Part shown: positions 52,465 through 63,288 of the stretch, one piece after another
Layout of the letters: every line of letters starts with the position of its first letter
Numbering within the stretch: position 1 is the first letter of the stretch
Origin: Ohtaekwangia sp035628875
GTDB lineage: Bacteria; Bacteroidota; Bacteroidia; Cytophagales; Cyclobacteriaceae
Direction of reading: 5' to 3'
NCBI GenBank assembly: GCA_035628875.1
Contig: DASPIZ010000119.1
Coordinates: forward strand, 4,599 to 68,598
DNA: 64,000 nt
Notes under the pieces: model-generated
What the model was told of the DNA's origin: nothing
Seen by the model: the letters and a program-made list of their open reading frames with translations, nothing else
Databases searched by the model: none
Program-made: the position numbers and the translations under genes

Positions 52465-54895
52465 ATGGTACGAAGCTATTTGGTACTCGCGCTACGCAAC
52501 TTCTTAAGGAACAAAAATTATACGCTGATCAACCTCCTAGGTTTGAGTATTGGGATCACCTCTTGTCTCATTCTTTTTCTGGTCATCCGATACGATCTCA
52601 ATTTTGACAAGTTCCACACAAAGTATGAATCTATTTACCGGATCGTGCAGGAATCTTCGTCATCGTCAGGAACAGAATTTTCATCCGCAACACCATACCC
52701 TGTAATCAAAGGTGTTAGAAATGATTTTCCCAGGATTCCGTTGACAACGCAAGTTCATTTCGAAGGTGAAGGCATAATCAGGATCGACGAATCAAAGTTT
52801 AAAATTGAAGACTTGTTATTTGCTGATTCTCTTTTCTTCGATGTTTTCGATTTCGAAACGCTTTCTGGAAATCCTCGTGAAGATCTTGCAGAACCAGGAA
52901 AGGCATTTGTTACACCAGCTGTCGCACAAAAAATCGGTTATCAAGAGCATACACCGTTGCGGGTAAAGATCAATAACCTTATCGAAGTAGAGGTAGTGGG
53001 TTTGGTTCAGGCTCCTCCGGCAACTTCTCACATTCAATATAGCATGATTATATCGATGTCGTCCTTTACCGGAGATTTTATTGGCGGCATGCCTATTGAT
53101 ACCTGGAACCTTACTTCGGCAGGGTTCTCCTACGTCGTTCTTCCGGAATCAATGTCTCCCGAAACAATGGAAGAGCAGCTGAAAGGATTTGTAAAAAAAT
53201 ATTACACTAAAAATGAAGGTAAAGAACGCGCTTACAAGCTACAACAATTAAAAGACATACACTTTGATGAACGGTTTACTGAAAACCCAACGAATATCGC
53301 GAATGTATCGTATTCTGATTTAATCGTAATGGGTATTCTCGGTGCTTTTATCCTGGTGATTGCCTGCATTAATTTTATCAATCTTTCGACCGCACTGGCC
53401 ATTAAAAAATCGAAAGAGATTGGTATACGCAAAACACTTGGTGCCAAACGCAGTCAACTTACCGTTTATTTCCTTGGAGAAACTTTCCTGCTTACGTTAC
53501 TTTCTGTTTTGATTTCACTCGGACTTGTAGAATGGATCCTACCATGGCTTAATCAGTTTTTGGAAAAAAGAATTTCGCTTGATCTCTTTGGTGATCCGAT
53601 GTTGATGTTGTTCATATTGGCAATGGTATTATGCACGACGGTTCTTTCTGGTTTTTACCCGGCGCTCATCTTATCTGGTTTCAACCCTGTGGCTGTATTA
53701 AAAAATAAGATCACAGCTCACGGAAGTACAAGCGCTGAGGTGAGGAAAAGTGCTTGTCGTATTCCAGTTTATGATCGCGCAGTGTTTGATCATCGGTACA
53801 CTAGTGATTGCCGGCCAGATGGAATATTTTAAAAATAAAAATCTTGGGTTCAATAAAGAAGCGGTTATCGGCATTTCAATACCAGATAACAAAAAGGAGA
53901 CACTGGAATCATTCCGTAGCCGGTTGGAAAGGAACTCAAACATCAGCAACATTTCGTTCTCCATTGGAGCGCCTACATCAAGTAATAATTTCGGCACCAG
54001 TTACTTTCTGTCTGAAGGAGATTCAAAAGATGTATTTGTTGTGAGTGTTAAACCGGTGGATCGCCACTATCTCACAACATATGGGATAAGCCTTGTCGCC
54101 GGAAGATGGTTTACGGAAAGTGATGAAAAGCTGGCTGACCCTTTACTACCGCGGGATCAGCAACAACATGTCTATATTATGAATGAATCAGCCGTAAAAC
54201 GATTGGGTTTTAACAAGCCGGAAGATATTCTGGGAAAATCTGTCACGACAGGTGTAAACAGAATTAAAAGTGAAGTTGTGGGTGTGGTAAATGATTTTCA
54301 CGTCTCCTCTTTGCACGATGAGATTAAGCCTGTGATACTGATGAATTTCCCGGAATTCTATTACGAAGCCGGAATCAAAGTGAATGCCGGGCAACTGCGC
54401 GAAACAGTAAAATACATTGAAGCGCAATGGACAGCGCTTTACCCCGACTCCTATTTTGAATATTTCTTTCTCGATGAGGAACTCGCTAAACTTTACAGAC
54501 AAGATGAACGTACTTTTACCTTGTTTAAAATATTTGCTGGAGTTTCCATTTTTATCGGTTGTCTCGGGCTTTATGGTTTGATTTCTTTTATGGCAAATCA
54601 AAAGTTAAAAGAAGTTGGCATACGAAAAGTAATGGGCGCTTCAGTGGCCAGTATTGTCGTATTATTTTCTAAAGATTTTATCCGATTGATTGTGATAGCG
54701 TTCGTAATTGCCGCACCACTGGCCTGGTATTTTATGAATCAGTGGCTGCAGGGCTTTGCCTATCATATTGATATACATTGGTCGGTGTTCCTCATTAGTA
54801 TTTTATCAACGCTGTGTATTGCTTTGCTTACGGTAAGTTATCGTTCTATCAGGGCTGCGGTGTCCAATCCTTCAGAAACATTACGTACAGAATAA
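52465..54895 (+). pseudogene. MacB/FtsX-type ABC permease with a single frameshift
   Basis: Frame 1 (52465-53832) gives the N-terminal TM helix, periplasmic MacB-like domain and first FtsX domain. It then runs into nonsense after 53750. Frame 2 (from about 53750) continues VLVVFQFMIAQCLIIGTLVIAG to the normal end LRTE. The joint is the AAAA run at 53746-53749 in GAGGTGAGGAAAAGTGCTT; removing one A restores EVRKVLVVFQF, which matches the two following paralogs. So the full product would be about 809 residues. It may be a true mutation or a homopolymer error. No ATPase gene is adjacent. Confidence 0.8.
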
Positions 54896-54953
54896 ACGAT
54901 TTCTTTAAATCAGTTTAAAAATATTGGCCATTGTCTAACTTGCAAACTACAAC

Positions 54954-57389
54954 ATGTTTAAAAATTATTTAAAAACCGGAATCAGAAATATCAAACGCGA
55001 CGGTTATTATTCGGTAATTAAAATTGCCGGCCTTGCATTGGGTTTGGGTACAAGTTTAGTACTGTTCCTGTACACATCGTATCAGCTTAGTTTTGATGAA
55101 TTCCATCCTGATGTTGATCGACTATATCGGGTAAACCAAACGAATATCTGGAGTCCGTCTGGCGGCGTATTCAGCTCGACTGGTCCGGCAGTAGCCCCAG
55201 CGTTGGCCGAAGGATATCCGGAGTTTGAAGGGGTACTTCGTATCAATACGCCAGGAGGAAAAACAATACGCTATGTCAAATCCAGTGGTGAAGTGGTTGC
55301 TTTTAATGAGGAAAGTATCCTGGCTGCAGATTCTAATTTCTTTTCATTTTTCGCTTTTACGTTGACGGAAGGTGATGCTGGTTCCGCTTTACTGGGTAAA
55401 GACAAGGTTGTTCTCTCTGATAAAGCCGCAAGGCGGTTATTTGGCGATGCACCAGCGCTTGGCAAAATAATTCAAATGGGTGACGAGCGGACTGCGCTCG
55501 AAGTATCGGGTGTTACTGAAGAACAACCATTAAATGCCCATTTTCAGTTTGATTATCTACTCTCCATGCCAACAAATACCGAAGTGAAGAACATGGAGTG
55601 GAGCTGGATATGGACACAGATGGTAACGTATGTCAAGGTGAAGCCCATGACAGATGTCGTGGCGCTTCAATCAAAATTCAAATCAGCGCCTGATCAATAT
55701 GCACCGGCAACATTTAAAGCGCTTCACATGGATTACAATGAGTTTGTAAGTGAGCGTGGCGCGTGGGAGTTGTACCTCCAACCTGTGCGGGATATTCATC
55801 TTTACTCAGCAGACATTGGCAACCGCCTGGGTACTGTAGGTGCCATCCGGAATGTTTACATTTTTGGATTTGTAGGATTGTTCATTATGTTGATTGCAAT
55901 CATCAACTTTGTTAATCTTTCTACGGCTCGGGCAGCAAACCGGGCCAAGGAAGTAGGCGTAAAGAAAGCGCTTGGGTGGGAACGCAGATCTTTGATTGCC
56001 CAATTTCAGGTCGAGCATATTTTAGTGACTATTACATCGATGGCACTGGGCTTGGCGGTTATGGAACTGCTGCGGTTGGTTATTCAGCCCATTACAGGCA
56101 TTACGATTCCGATGTTTAGGTGGAATGACCCTCGAATGCTATTGCTTCTTGTTCTTACACCACTTGTTATTGGATTTCTCGCCGGGTTATATCCGTCTTT
56201 TTACCTTACCTCTTTTCATGCAGCACAAGTATTGAAAGGTAAAGTAACACAAGGCCTTCGTGCATCCGGTTTGCGAAATTCGTTGGTTGTATTTCAGTTC
56301 ACGATATCCATTGCACTCATGGCGGCCACGGTTATCATCTTTAACCAGCTTTCGTTTTTTCAATCAAAGAGCATTGGATTTGAAAAAGACAATTTGGTCG
56401 TTTTGAAAAATGCTGAAAAGCTCGGTGATCAATTGGTCTCGTTCCGCGATGAGCTACAAAAGTTAGACGGTGTTTTAGATGCTTCCATATCAACGGATCT
56501 GCGGGGTGGATTTGAAGACATTTTTATGCGTGAAGGCAGCACCATCAAATTGCCGATATCGCAATATAAGGCTGACGAATATTTCTTTAGTACCCTGAGG
56601 CTGGACATGGCGGCAGGTCGCGCCTTTGATGAGCGGGTATCGGATAGCCAAAGTGTGGTTATCAATGAAACGACAGCAAGACTTTTTGGATGGTCACCTG
56701 AAGAAGCCCTCGGGAAAAACATAATTTATATTGGCGATGATGTAAGCCCCAGCGAAATAATCGGCGTGGCACGTGATGTTCACTTTCAATCGTTACGTCA
56801 GCAGATCGAGCCTGTCATATTTTATCATACCGAGTCCAGGATGTGGGGTGATAAGCGGGTGATTCTTGTAAAATATGAAAGTGGAAAGGCGTCCACGTTG
56901 ATTAATAAAATCCAACACCGCTGGAATGGCTTGGCAGAAGCTTCTCCTTTTGAATTTTACTTTTATGATGAAGAGGTAAAGCAGCGTTATAACCAAGAGC
57001 TTCGTTTGGGATCATTGTTCACCATCTTTACGGGGCTTTCGATCACCATTGCAGTGATCGGTTTAGTTGGATTAGTATCCTATTCAGCGGAGCAAAGAAA
57101 AAAGGAAATTGGTATCCGGAAAGTATTTGGTGCATCGCTTACACGCATTTACATCATGATGAACAGCCAGTACATTAAGCTGATTTTTATTGCTGTTCTG
57201 ATTGCTACACCGTTAACCTGGTGGTTCATGCAACAATGGTTGAATTCTTATAGTTACAAGATAGAAATAAATGTGTTGATCTTTATCGGTGCAGGCATGA
57301 TTGAATTATTGTTTGCATTGACATGTGTGGGTTACCTGGCGTTGCGTGCCGCTTCACTTAACCCGACAGATGTCTTGAAGGAACAATAA
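54954..57389 (+). CDS. MacB/FtsX-type ABC transporter permease
   Basis: The 811-residue protein is a close relative of its neighbours. It has an N-terminal TM helix near 20-40 (IKIAGLALGLGTSLVLFLYTS), a MacB-like periplasmic domain, and FtsX domain 1 at about 290-400 with NLSTARAANRAKEVGVKKALG. A second periplasmic domain follows TM at about 435-455. FtsX domain 2 is near 680-800 with SYSAEQRKKEIGIRKVFGAS. It ends NPTDVLKEQ. Such permeases are thought to work with MacB-type ATPases on lipoprotein or peptide export, or as envelope-stress machines. It is 58 nt after the frameshifted first paralog. Confidence 0.88.
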   Translation: MFKNYLKTGIRNIKRDGYYSVIKIAGLALGLGTSLVLFLYTSYQLSFDEFHPDVDRLYRVNQTNIWSPSGGVFSSTGPAVAPALAEGYPEFEGVLRINTPGGKTIRYVKSSGEVVAFNEESILAADSNFFSFFAFTLTEGDAGSALLGKDKVVLSDKAARRLFGDAPALGKIIQMGDERTALEVSGVTEEQPLNAHFQFDYLLSMPTNTEVKNMEWSWIWTQMVTYVKVKPMTDVVALQSKFKSAPDQYAPATFKALHMDYNEFVSERGAWELYLQPVRDIHLYSADIGNRLGTVGAIRNVYIFGFVGLFIMLIAIINFVNLSTARAANRAKEVGVKKALGWERRSLIAQFQVEHILVTITSMALGLAVMELLRLVIQPITGITIPMFRWNDPRMLLLLVLTPLVIGFLAGLYPSFYLTSFHAAQVLKGKVTQGLRASGLRNSLVVFQFTISIALMAATVIIFNQLSFFQSKSIGFEKDNLVVLKNAEKLGDQLVSFRDELQKLDGVLDASISTDLRGGFEDIFMREGSTIKLPISQYKADEYFFSTLRLDMAAGRAFDERVSDSQSVVINETTARLFGWSPEEALGKNIIYIGDDVSPSEIIGVARDVHFQSLRQQIEPVIFYHTESRMWGDKRVILVKYESGKASTLINKIQHRWNGLAEASPFEFYFYDEEVKQRYNQELRLGSLFTIFTGLSITIAVIGLVGLVSYSAEQRKKEIGIRKVFGASLTRIYIMMNSQYIKLIFIAVLIATPLTWWFMQQWLNSYSYKIEINVLIFIGAGMIELLFALTCVGYLALRAASLNPTDVLKEQ

Positions 57390-57405
57390 AACTTGTTTAA
57401 AGATT

Positions 57406-59808
57406 ATGATAAGAAATTATTTTCAGACTGCTTTTCGCAATCTTACAAAAAATCTGAATTATACGCTGATCAATCTTATTGGATTGGTTGTTGGGTTGGC
57501 TTGCTGTTTTCTGATTGGACTTTATGTGCGATTTGAATTAAGTTATGAATCATTTCATGAGAATAAAAACCAAATCTACCGGTTCATACCACGATCAGCA
57601 AAGTTAGGTGAGCTTTCGATGCAAACCTATACACCCGCAGGTTTGGCACCTTTTGTGAAGGCAACATTTCCGGAGGTAGAAGCTTTTACGCGGTTTGTAG
57701 TTTTTGATTATCGTCCGTTTTTCAAAAATGGTAATCAGGCGTTAGCGCCAGAAGCTTTTGCGCTCGCTGACAGTGCTTTCTTTAAGATCTTTTCTTTTGA
57801 GTTAACTCAGGGTGATCCTTATTCCGCACTTAGTCGTCCTCTCACAATGGTGATTTCTGAAAGTGTTGCCAGGAAGTTCTTCCCAGGACAAAATCCGTTA
57901 GGGAAAGTAATCGATTATAACCAGGGAATTAGTTTGGAGATTACTGGTGTCTTTAAAGACATACCTGAAAACACCCACCTTAAGTTTTCCTATCTGGCTT
58001 CATTTGTTTCTCTGCCAATTTTGATGGATAAGGTGTACGCCTATAAAAATGATGCGTTGTTAGATGACTTCGGTGCTTCGAATTATGCTTCTTATTTTTT
58101 GGTTCGTCATGGCGATATCCATGACTTGCAGGGCCGAATTTCGAAATCGTTGTACGAGCACACGATGAAGATGTTTCCCACCAACAATTATAGCGAAGAC
58201 TGGCTTCAGCCATTACCAGCAGTCCATTTTACCAAAGGCATAAAAGGTGACCCAGGAGGAACTGGCAGCTTAAGTTATGTTTATATCTTCTCCGCTGTTG
58301 CGGTCTTTATTTTGCTTATTGCCTGTTTTAATTTCGTGAATCTTAACACGGCGCTTGCATTACGGCGGGCTAAAGAGGTGGGACTTCGGAAGGCGTTGGG
58401 TGCGTTGAAAAGTCAGCTTGTGTTTCAATTTATCGGAGAGACGTTTTTATTGGTTCTCATTGCTATTATACTGGCGTTCCAGGTAGTCGAACTTGCGCTT
58501 CCGGCATTTAATAGTCTTATGGGAATGGAAATATCGTTGGTTATCTGGTCTGACAGTGTGTTTCTAACTGGTGTATTAATAACAGGTTTAGTCACTGCGC
58601 TATTGGCGGGAAGCTACCCCGCATTTTATCTTTCATCGTTCGATGCGTCGAAGGTGTTGAAAGGCAATGTGTCAAATAGCGGTCGGTCAGGGCTGCGTAA
58701 AGCCCTTACCATTGCGCAGTTTGGTATTGCGACGTTTATGATCACCTGTACAATTTTGGTGTATGAACAAATGCGCTATATGAAGCATGCGGATGTAGGT
58801 TTTGAAAAAGAACATGTAATCAGTTTCCCGATAACGCCGAAATTGCACGCGGAATTCGACACATTCAAAGAACGGTTGTTACAATACAACGGTATTCAGG
58901 CTGTTAGTTTGTGTGGTGGTTTACCAGGCCAGACGCTGAGTCATTGGCGGTATAAATTTCCCGACGGAGAGCATGACGAAACAAGCATTAATACAGTTGC
59001 CATGGATTATGATTACCTGGACGTGGTAGGGGTGCAGCTTGTAGCAGGTAGAAAACTGTCCAGGGAATTTAGTACAGACGATTCGCTGGCTTATCTCATT
59101 AATGAAACAGCGGCACGTGAATTTTTGCTTGAAAAACCTGTCGGTACTACGTTCCAGGTTTTAGATGGGCAACATCCGCCTGGAAAAATTGTAGGTGTTG
59201 TTAAAGATTATCATTTCCGCTCACTACAGCATAAAATTGATCCATTGGTACTTCGTATTGAACCTGGCAACTCAATGTTTGCTGCAGTTAAGCTGTCCGA
59301 AGGCGATATCCAGGATAAGGTTAAATTTATTCATGGCGTGTGGAAAACGTTTTTACCAGATTATACTTTTGATTACTCATTTTTAGATGAATCCTATGAT
59401 CGGTTGTATAAAGCCGAAGAGAAAACATCTGTATTGATGACTGTATTTTCATGCCTGGCTGTTCTCATCGCCTGTCTTGGGTTACTGGGGTTGACATCCT
59501 TTTTAACACAACAGCGTAGGCGTGAGATAAGCATCAGGAAAGTCCATGGCGCTGGCGTTAATGATGTAATTGCATTGTTGTCGCTAAATTTTCTCAAACT
59601 TGTAGGAATAGGTTTTTGTTTAATGGCCCCGTTAGCCTGGTATGTTGGGAAAAAATGGCTTGAAAGTTTTGCCTACAAAACCAGTATTAGCCCATGGATA
59701 TTTCTGTTTACAGCAGTGCTGCTTTTCGTTCTGGCCCTGATTACGGTAAGTTATCAATCGTACAGAGCTTCGTTAAGTAATCCTGCGGATGTGTTGAAAG
59801 AACACTAA
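57406..59808 (+). CDS. MacB/FtsX-type ABC transporter permease
   Basis: The 800-residue third paralog starts MIRNYFQTAFRNLTKNLNYTL, and has the same two-times periplasmic + FtsX architecture. Key FtsX-type segments are NLNTALALRRAKEVGLRKALGA and TSFLTQQRRREISIRKVHGA. It ends NPADVLKEH. It lies 16 nt after the second permease and is surely co-transcribed. The three-gene tandem probably arose by duplication. Regulation by the divergent NtrC-type protein is inferred from the sigma54 promoter. Confidence 0.88.
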   Translation: MIRNYFQTAFRNLTKNLNYTLINLIGLVVGLACCFLIGLYVRFELSYESFHENKNQIYRFIPRSAKLGELSMQTYTPAGLAPFVKATFPEVEAFTRFVVFDYRPFFKNGNQALAPEAFALADSAFFKIFSFELTQGDPYSALSRPLTMVISESVARKFFPGQNPLGKVIDYNQGISLEITGVFKDIPENTHLKFSYLASFVSLPILMDKVYAYKNDALLDDFGASNYASYFLVRHGDIHDLQGRISKSLYEHTMKMFPTNNYSEDWLQPLPAVHFTKGIKGDPGGTGSLSYVYIFSAVAVFILLIACFNFVNLNTALALRRAKEVGLRKALGALKSQLVFQFIGETFLLVLIAIILAFQVVELALPAFNSLMGMEISLVIWSDSVFLTGVLITGLVTALLAGSYPAFYLSSFDASKVLKGNVSNSGRSGLRKALTIAQFGIATFMITCTILVYEQMRYMKHADVGFEKEHVISFPITPKLHAEFDTFKERLLQYNGIQAVSLCGGLPGQTLSHWRYKFPDGEHDETSINTVAMDYDYLDVVGVQLVAGRKLSREFSTDDSLAYLINETAAREFLLEKPVGTTFQVLDGQHPPGKIVGVVKDYHFRSLQHKIDPLVLRIEPGNSMFAAVKLSEGDIQDKVKFIHGVWKTFLPDYTFDYSFLDESYDRLYKAEEKTSVLMTVFSCLAVLIACLGLLGLTSFLTQQRRREISIRKVHGAGVNDVIALLSLNFLKLVGIGFCLMAPLAWYVGKKWLESFAYKTSISPWIFLFTAVLLFVLALITVSYQSYRASLSNPADVLKEH

Positions 59809-59935
59809 TGAGAGCTGCGAGCTTCGAGTTACGAGCTTCGAGTTTGTTCAAACTTCAAACCTCAATAAAGTTCCGCAAGCGCTTCGTTATCGAAATCAAC
59901 CTTGAACTTTGAACCTTAAACTTTGAACTTTGAAA
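59809..59935. repeat. GAGCTGCGAGCTTCGAG and TTGAACTTTGAACC repeat block
   Basis: After the third permease, words GAGCTTCGAGTTACGAGCTTCG and CAAACTTCAAACCTC run into CCTTGAACTTTGAACC words next to the stop of the following leftward gene. Same families as in the other gaps. Confidence 0.7.
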
Positions 59936-60637
59936 CTATGAACCACTGACTTTAGTCAGCACCTGACGGCTCATCAGCTTATTATTTTTATCGTAATTTT
60001 CTGATTTCACCATGCCAACACCTTTCGCATACCAGATGAGTGTTTTAATGGTACCACTACCAATACCACCTTCCGAAGTAGTTGTAAAGCTAACCTTAAA
60101 GCAATCGTAATTTCCAGAGCGAGTAGTAACTGATTCTTTAGCTTCTACTTTACGATTTTTCACATGGAAGCTTTTGTTCATCATGGTCATTCCATTTACC
60201 GCCATTTTTATCTGGTAAGTCAGGTCTTTCAACGTTTCTCCAACTTCAAAATCGTTGGGGATATCCATCTGGTCTCCGGTTACATCCATCGTCATACCAC
60301 TTCCACCCATGTTGGGTTGTGCCTGACCAGCAAAGGACATGTTATTTATTTCAAAATGAAGTGTTCCATCATCACACTTCCAGTCTGATTCCGAAGTTCC
60401 GATAAGCTCATCTTTTTTAACATCGATCATCTCCTGTACCATAGTAGCGTTCATCGTGTTTCCTGAGCCTTTTACATCTTTAAACCACTGTCGGGTGCGC
60501 AGACTTAATTTCTCTTTCTTATCAAAGTGATCATATTGATACTTTACATTTTCCTTCATAGGAAAGAATGAATTGCATTGCGCCTTGAGCGCCAACGTGC
60601 TTATCAGAAAGAGGAACGAGAGGGCACTTGTTTTCAT
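59936..60637 (-). CDS. Secreted protein, TapB/DUF3108-like
   Basis: The 233-residue protein has a signal peptide (MKTSALSFLFLISTLALKAQ). The mature part begins CNSFFPMKENVKYQYDHFD and later has YDCFKVSFTTTSEGG, IWYAKGVGMVKSENYD. This 'calyx'-type beta pattern resembles DUF3108/TapB-like exported proteins of Bacteroidota. The function is not known. The gene stands alone. Confidence 0.7.
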   Translation of the reverse strand: MKTSALSFLFLISTLALKAQCNSFFPMKENVKYQYDHFDKKEKLSLRTRQWFKDVKGSGNTMNATMVQEMIDVKKDELIGTSESDWKCDDGTLHFEINNMSFAGQAQPNMGGSGMTMDVTGDQMDIPNDFEVGETLKDLTYQIKMAVNGMTMMNKSFHVKNRKVEAKESVTTRSGNYDCFKVSFTTTSEGGIGSGTIKTLIWYAKGVGMVKSENYDKNNKLMSRQVLTKVSGS

Positions 60638-60813
60638 AGGGGTCTCATGTTTTAGAATGACTAAATTAACATTTTGAAACCAAGCATAAGCAATCAGCGT
60701 TTTTATTTCCAGTTGTTACACAATAGCCTCACAAAAAAACCTGAAGTTTCACCGCGTAAAATCAAAAACTTTTTTGCGTACCGCTGTGCTCGTTTGTGTC
60801 ACAACAGGTGTTT

Positions 60814-61407
60814 TCACCGTTGTTCCAGGAAATTTTTAAATTCTTCTGTGTCGTAATTGGCTGTTCCCATTTCGCTATAGATAACGCTTCCATCAGGCGC
60901 AATTACAAAAGTTGTTGGTATGGAGCGAACTTGTAACAGTTGGGGTAGGGTACCTGCCGGATAATAAACCGGGAATGTGAAATCATTAGACTGAATGTAC
61001 TTTGGAACTTTTGTAAACGGATCGTTATGATCTATTGATAACATGATAAAGGCCACCTTGTCACGATCTACTTTTTCGTAAAGACTTTGAATTGACGGCA
61101 TTTCTGCACGACACGGACCACACCATGTCGCCCACAGATTCAGGAAAATTGTTTTTCCTTTAAATTCCGAAACATCGATTTTTGTTTGGTTCAGATCCAA
61201 TAGTTCAAAGTTATAGTTAAACTTCTTGTTTTCTTTCACCGGCGCAGTATTGGCATTCATGGCGCCGGTTTGAAGTAAGGCGCGGTGCGTAACATCCGAA
61301 ACACCGGCCAATATTCCGCTGTATCGCAATACCAGGAACAATGCGATGTAGATTGCCCAGGGTTTTATCTTTATCAGGATGGCCTTAATTTTCGGATTTA
61401 GTTGCAT
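60814..61407 (-). CDS. Membrane-anchored thioredoxin-like protein (TlpA/ResA type)
   Basis: The 197-residue protein starts at ATG 61407 (MQLNPKIKAILIKIK). One TM helix lies near 17-37. A periplasmic TlpA/AhpC-like domain follows with the redox motif WCGPC at 95-99. LSIDHNDPFTKVPKYI and RSIPTTFVIAPDGSV are typical. It should reduce or exchange disulfides of periplasmic proteins. It is divergent from the secreted TPR protein. Confidence 0.9.
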   Translation of the reverse strand: MQLNPKIKAILIKIKPWAIYIALFLVLRYSGILAGVSDVTHRALLQTGAMNANTAPVKENKKFNYNFELLDLNQTKIDVSEFKGKTIFLNLWATWCGPCRAEMPSIQSLYEKVDRDKVAFIMLSIDHNDPFTKVPKYIQSNDFTFPVYYPAGTLPQLLQVRSIPTTFVIAPDGSVIYSEMGTANYDTEEFKNFLEQR

Positions 61408-61491
61408 ATTTTTTGTGGATAGCGGGTTATTGCGATGTCGATTATTCAAATCTCATGATTTTCTTTAATTTCGAAAGATAAATCTTTAGAA

Positions 61492-63282
61492 ATGAGAAAA
61501 GTGGCTTTACTCAGCGTTTTAGTTCTTTTAACGTTTTCGGTATCTCCCAGTTGGGGTCAAAAGAAGGTAAAATATAAGGATATTTTTGCCCTGCTCAGTA
61601 ATAAACAATATGAGGAGGCCGAATTGTTCCTGGAAAATTATATAAAGGAGAACGATGATAATCCAAATGCCTACTTGTATATGGGTATTATCTATCAGGA
61701 GAAGTCCGGAAAAGATGATGTGTTGAAAAATACGCACATGGCGTTGGCTCACATTGATTCTGCGATTTACTTCTACATGAAGGCTTATAGCGGACTTAAT
61801 GAAAAGGAGGTAAAGCGGAATAGTGAATATTACCAAATGTATAATCGTCGCGATTTGCGTACAGGAGAGTTTGGTGTGAAACTTTCCGATGTTCAGTTTG
61901 ACCTTGAGAAAAGGAGGGATGCTTTAAGGGAGAAAACTGATCGTATAAAAATGATTAAACATTTCTTCGATCTGTCTGACACCCTGTATAAAAAATCAAA
62001 TGCGCTTTTTGTTTCCATTCAAGAACAATTTCCAGGTGAAAAGGAATTTTACCTGAGGGCAGATAGCAATACCGTTGACCAGTTGGCTAAACTCGCTGTG
62101 AAGTTCGATTCAGCCATGGATGCCTTTGATCAATATAAGTCCAGTATCCCAACCGTTGGTAAGATCGGATACAATCAAAATTTAAAGAAAAAAGACATCG
62201 TCAATTTTAAAGAGGATGGTAATTCTACGGCTGACTTTTATCAAAACGAACTTCCTGTTTGGGATTATAAAACCTTTGCCCTAAAGGCGAAAGAATCGAT
62301 TGAAAAGGATATCTTCCCTATCCGGGAAAATTTAGTCGCGTATGATATTGAAATTAATAAACTCCACGAAAAGCTCGGCACTGATTCGGTATCGGTAAAA
62401 AGCGACCTGACTAAGCTCATTGATCGCTTGTTGATGGAGCAGTTGAAAAAGTACGACGAAAATCCATTGCCAATGGATATCTTTAGTGTTAAGATCGCTG
62501 ATCTGACGTATCGTTCAGCACTTTTGGAAGATCAAAAGCACAGTGATTCATCTAATGTACATTTCCAGGTGGGTATAGCAAAGAAGGAACTGCATTTGGT
62601 GACTGTGTTGGACAGCCTGGCCACTCGCCTTGCAAGCCGCGACCTCGATGCCGACACTGAAAATTATACTGATTTTATTCAGAACACATACCGGAATAAC
62701 ACCGTATTGAAAAGCTTTATCAACGTGATGAAAGAATATGCTGAACGGGAAAAAGGTGAAAAGACACAGGCCTTGTTGGACCGCGAGTCTTCCATGCGAT
62801 GGATGGTGGTGAATGCAGATTCTATTCCTTTATTTCTTGATGGTACGGTTACGAAATATTGTCCTCTGTCGATTGTCGAAGAACGTTATACGTCGGGAAT
62901 TCAATTGCAGGATTCTTTGAATGCTTCGGGTTATTTTTATTCGATTACACCATCGCGTATACCCGATATCAAAATATCGTTCCCGGTTGATAAAAATGCT
63001 TTCAGACCTTCACAACTCAAGAATGCACGTACGTTAACGTATTCTGACGCGGCCGGACAATTGTATTATGTCTTGATGTATTCAGAAAACGCTACGAAAG
63101 AAAAATATCCTGCAACGCTCGCCAAAATATACAAGTCAGACGGATTGGCCTGGAGTAAGAATTATAATCTGAATTTTGTTCCGAAAGAAATTGGATTTCG
63201 CGCCGATACCGGGGAGTTGATTATCAAGGCTGATGCCATGGAGAATGTGATTGATAAGAACGGTAAGATAGTTGTAAAATAG
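61492..63282 (+). CDS. Secreted TPR-like protein of unknown function
   Basis: The 596-residue protein has a signal peptide ending SPSWGQ. A TPR-like segment lies at about 30-75 (KQYEEAELFLENYIKENDDNPNAYLYMGIIYQ), and helical coiled regions follow to about 440. The C-terminal 150 residues are beta-rich (VTKYCPLSIVEERYTSGIQLQ, TYSDAAGQLYYVLMYSENA). It ends ENVIDKNGKIVVK. I do not recognise a named family. The gene is followed by the 100-bp tandem repeat. Confidence 0.7.
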   Translation: MRKVALLSVLVLLTFSVSPSWGQKKVKYKDIFALLSNKQYEEAELFLENYIKENDDNPNAYLYMGIIYQEKSGKDDVLKNTHMALAHIDSAIYFYMKAYSGLNEKEVKRNSEYYQMYNRRDLRTGEFGVKLSDVQFDLEKRRDALREKTDRIKMIKHFFDLSDTLYKKSNALFVSIQEQFPGEKEFYLRADSNTVDQLAKLAVKFDSAMDAFDQYKSSIPTVGKIGYNQNLKKKDIVNFKEDGNSTADFYQNELPVWDYKTFALKAKESIEKDIFPIRENLVAYDIEINKLHEKLGTDSVSVKSDLTKLIDRLLMEQLKKYDENPLPMDIFSVKIADLTYRSALLEDQKHSDSSNVHFQVGIAKKELHLVTVLDSLATRLASRDLDADTENYTDFIQNTYRNNTVLKSFINVMKEYAEREKGEKTQALLDRESSMRWMVVNADSIPLFLDGTVTKYCPLSIVEERYTSGIQLQDSLNASGYFYSITPSRIPDIKISFPVDKNAFRPSQLKNARTLTYSDAAGQLYYVLMYSENATKEKYPATLAKIYKSDGLAWSKNYNLNFVPKEIGFRADTGELIIKADAMENVIDKNGKIVVK

Positions 63283-63288
63283 GAGAGG

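Noticed and set aside
53698..53997. 99-codon antisense frame at the permease frameshift
   Set aside because: It is a shadow of the permease coding strand with no domain features.
54925..54950. Second sigma54 promoter before the second permease
   Set aside because: TGGCC and TTGCA are present but GG and GC are 14 nt apart instead of 10.
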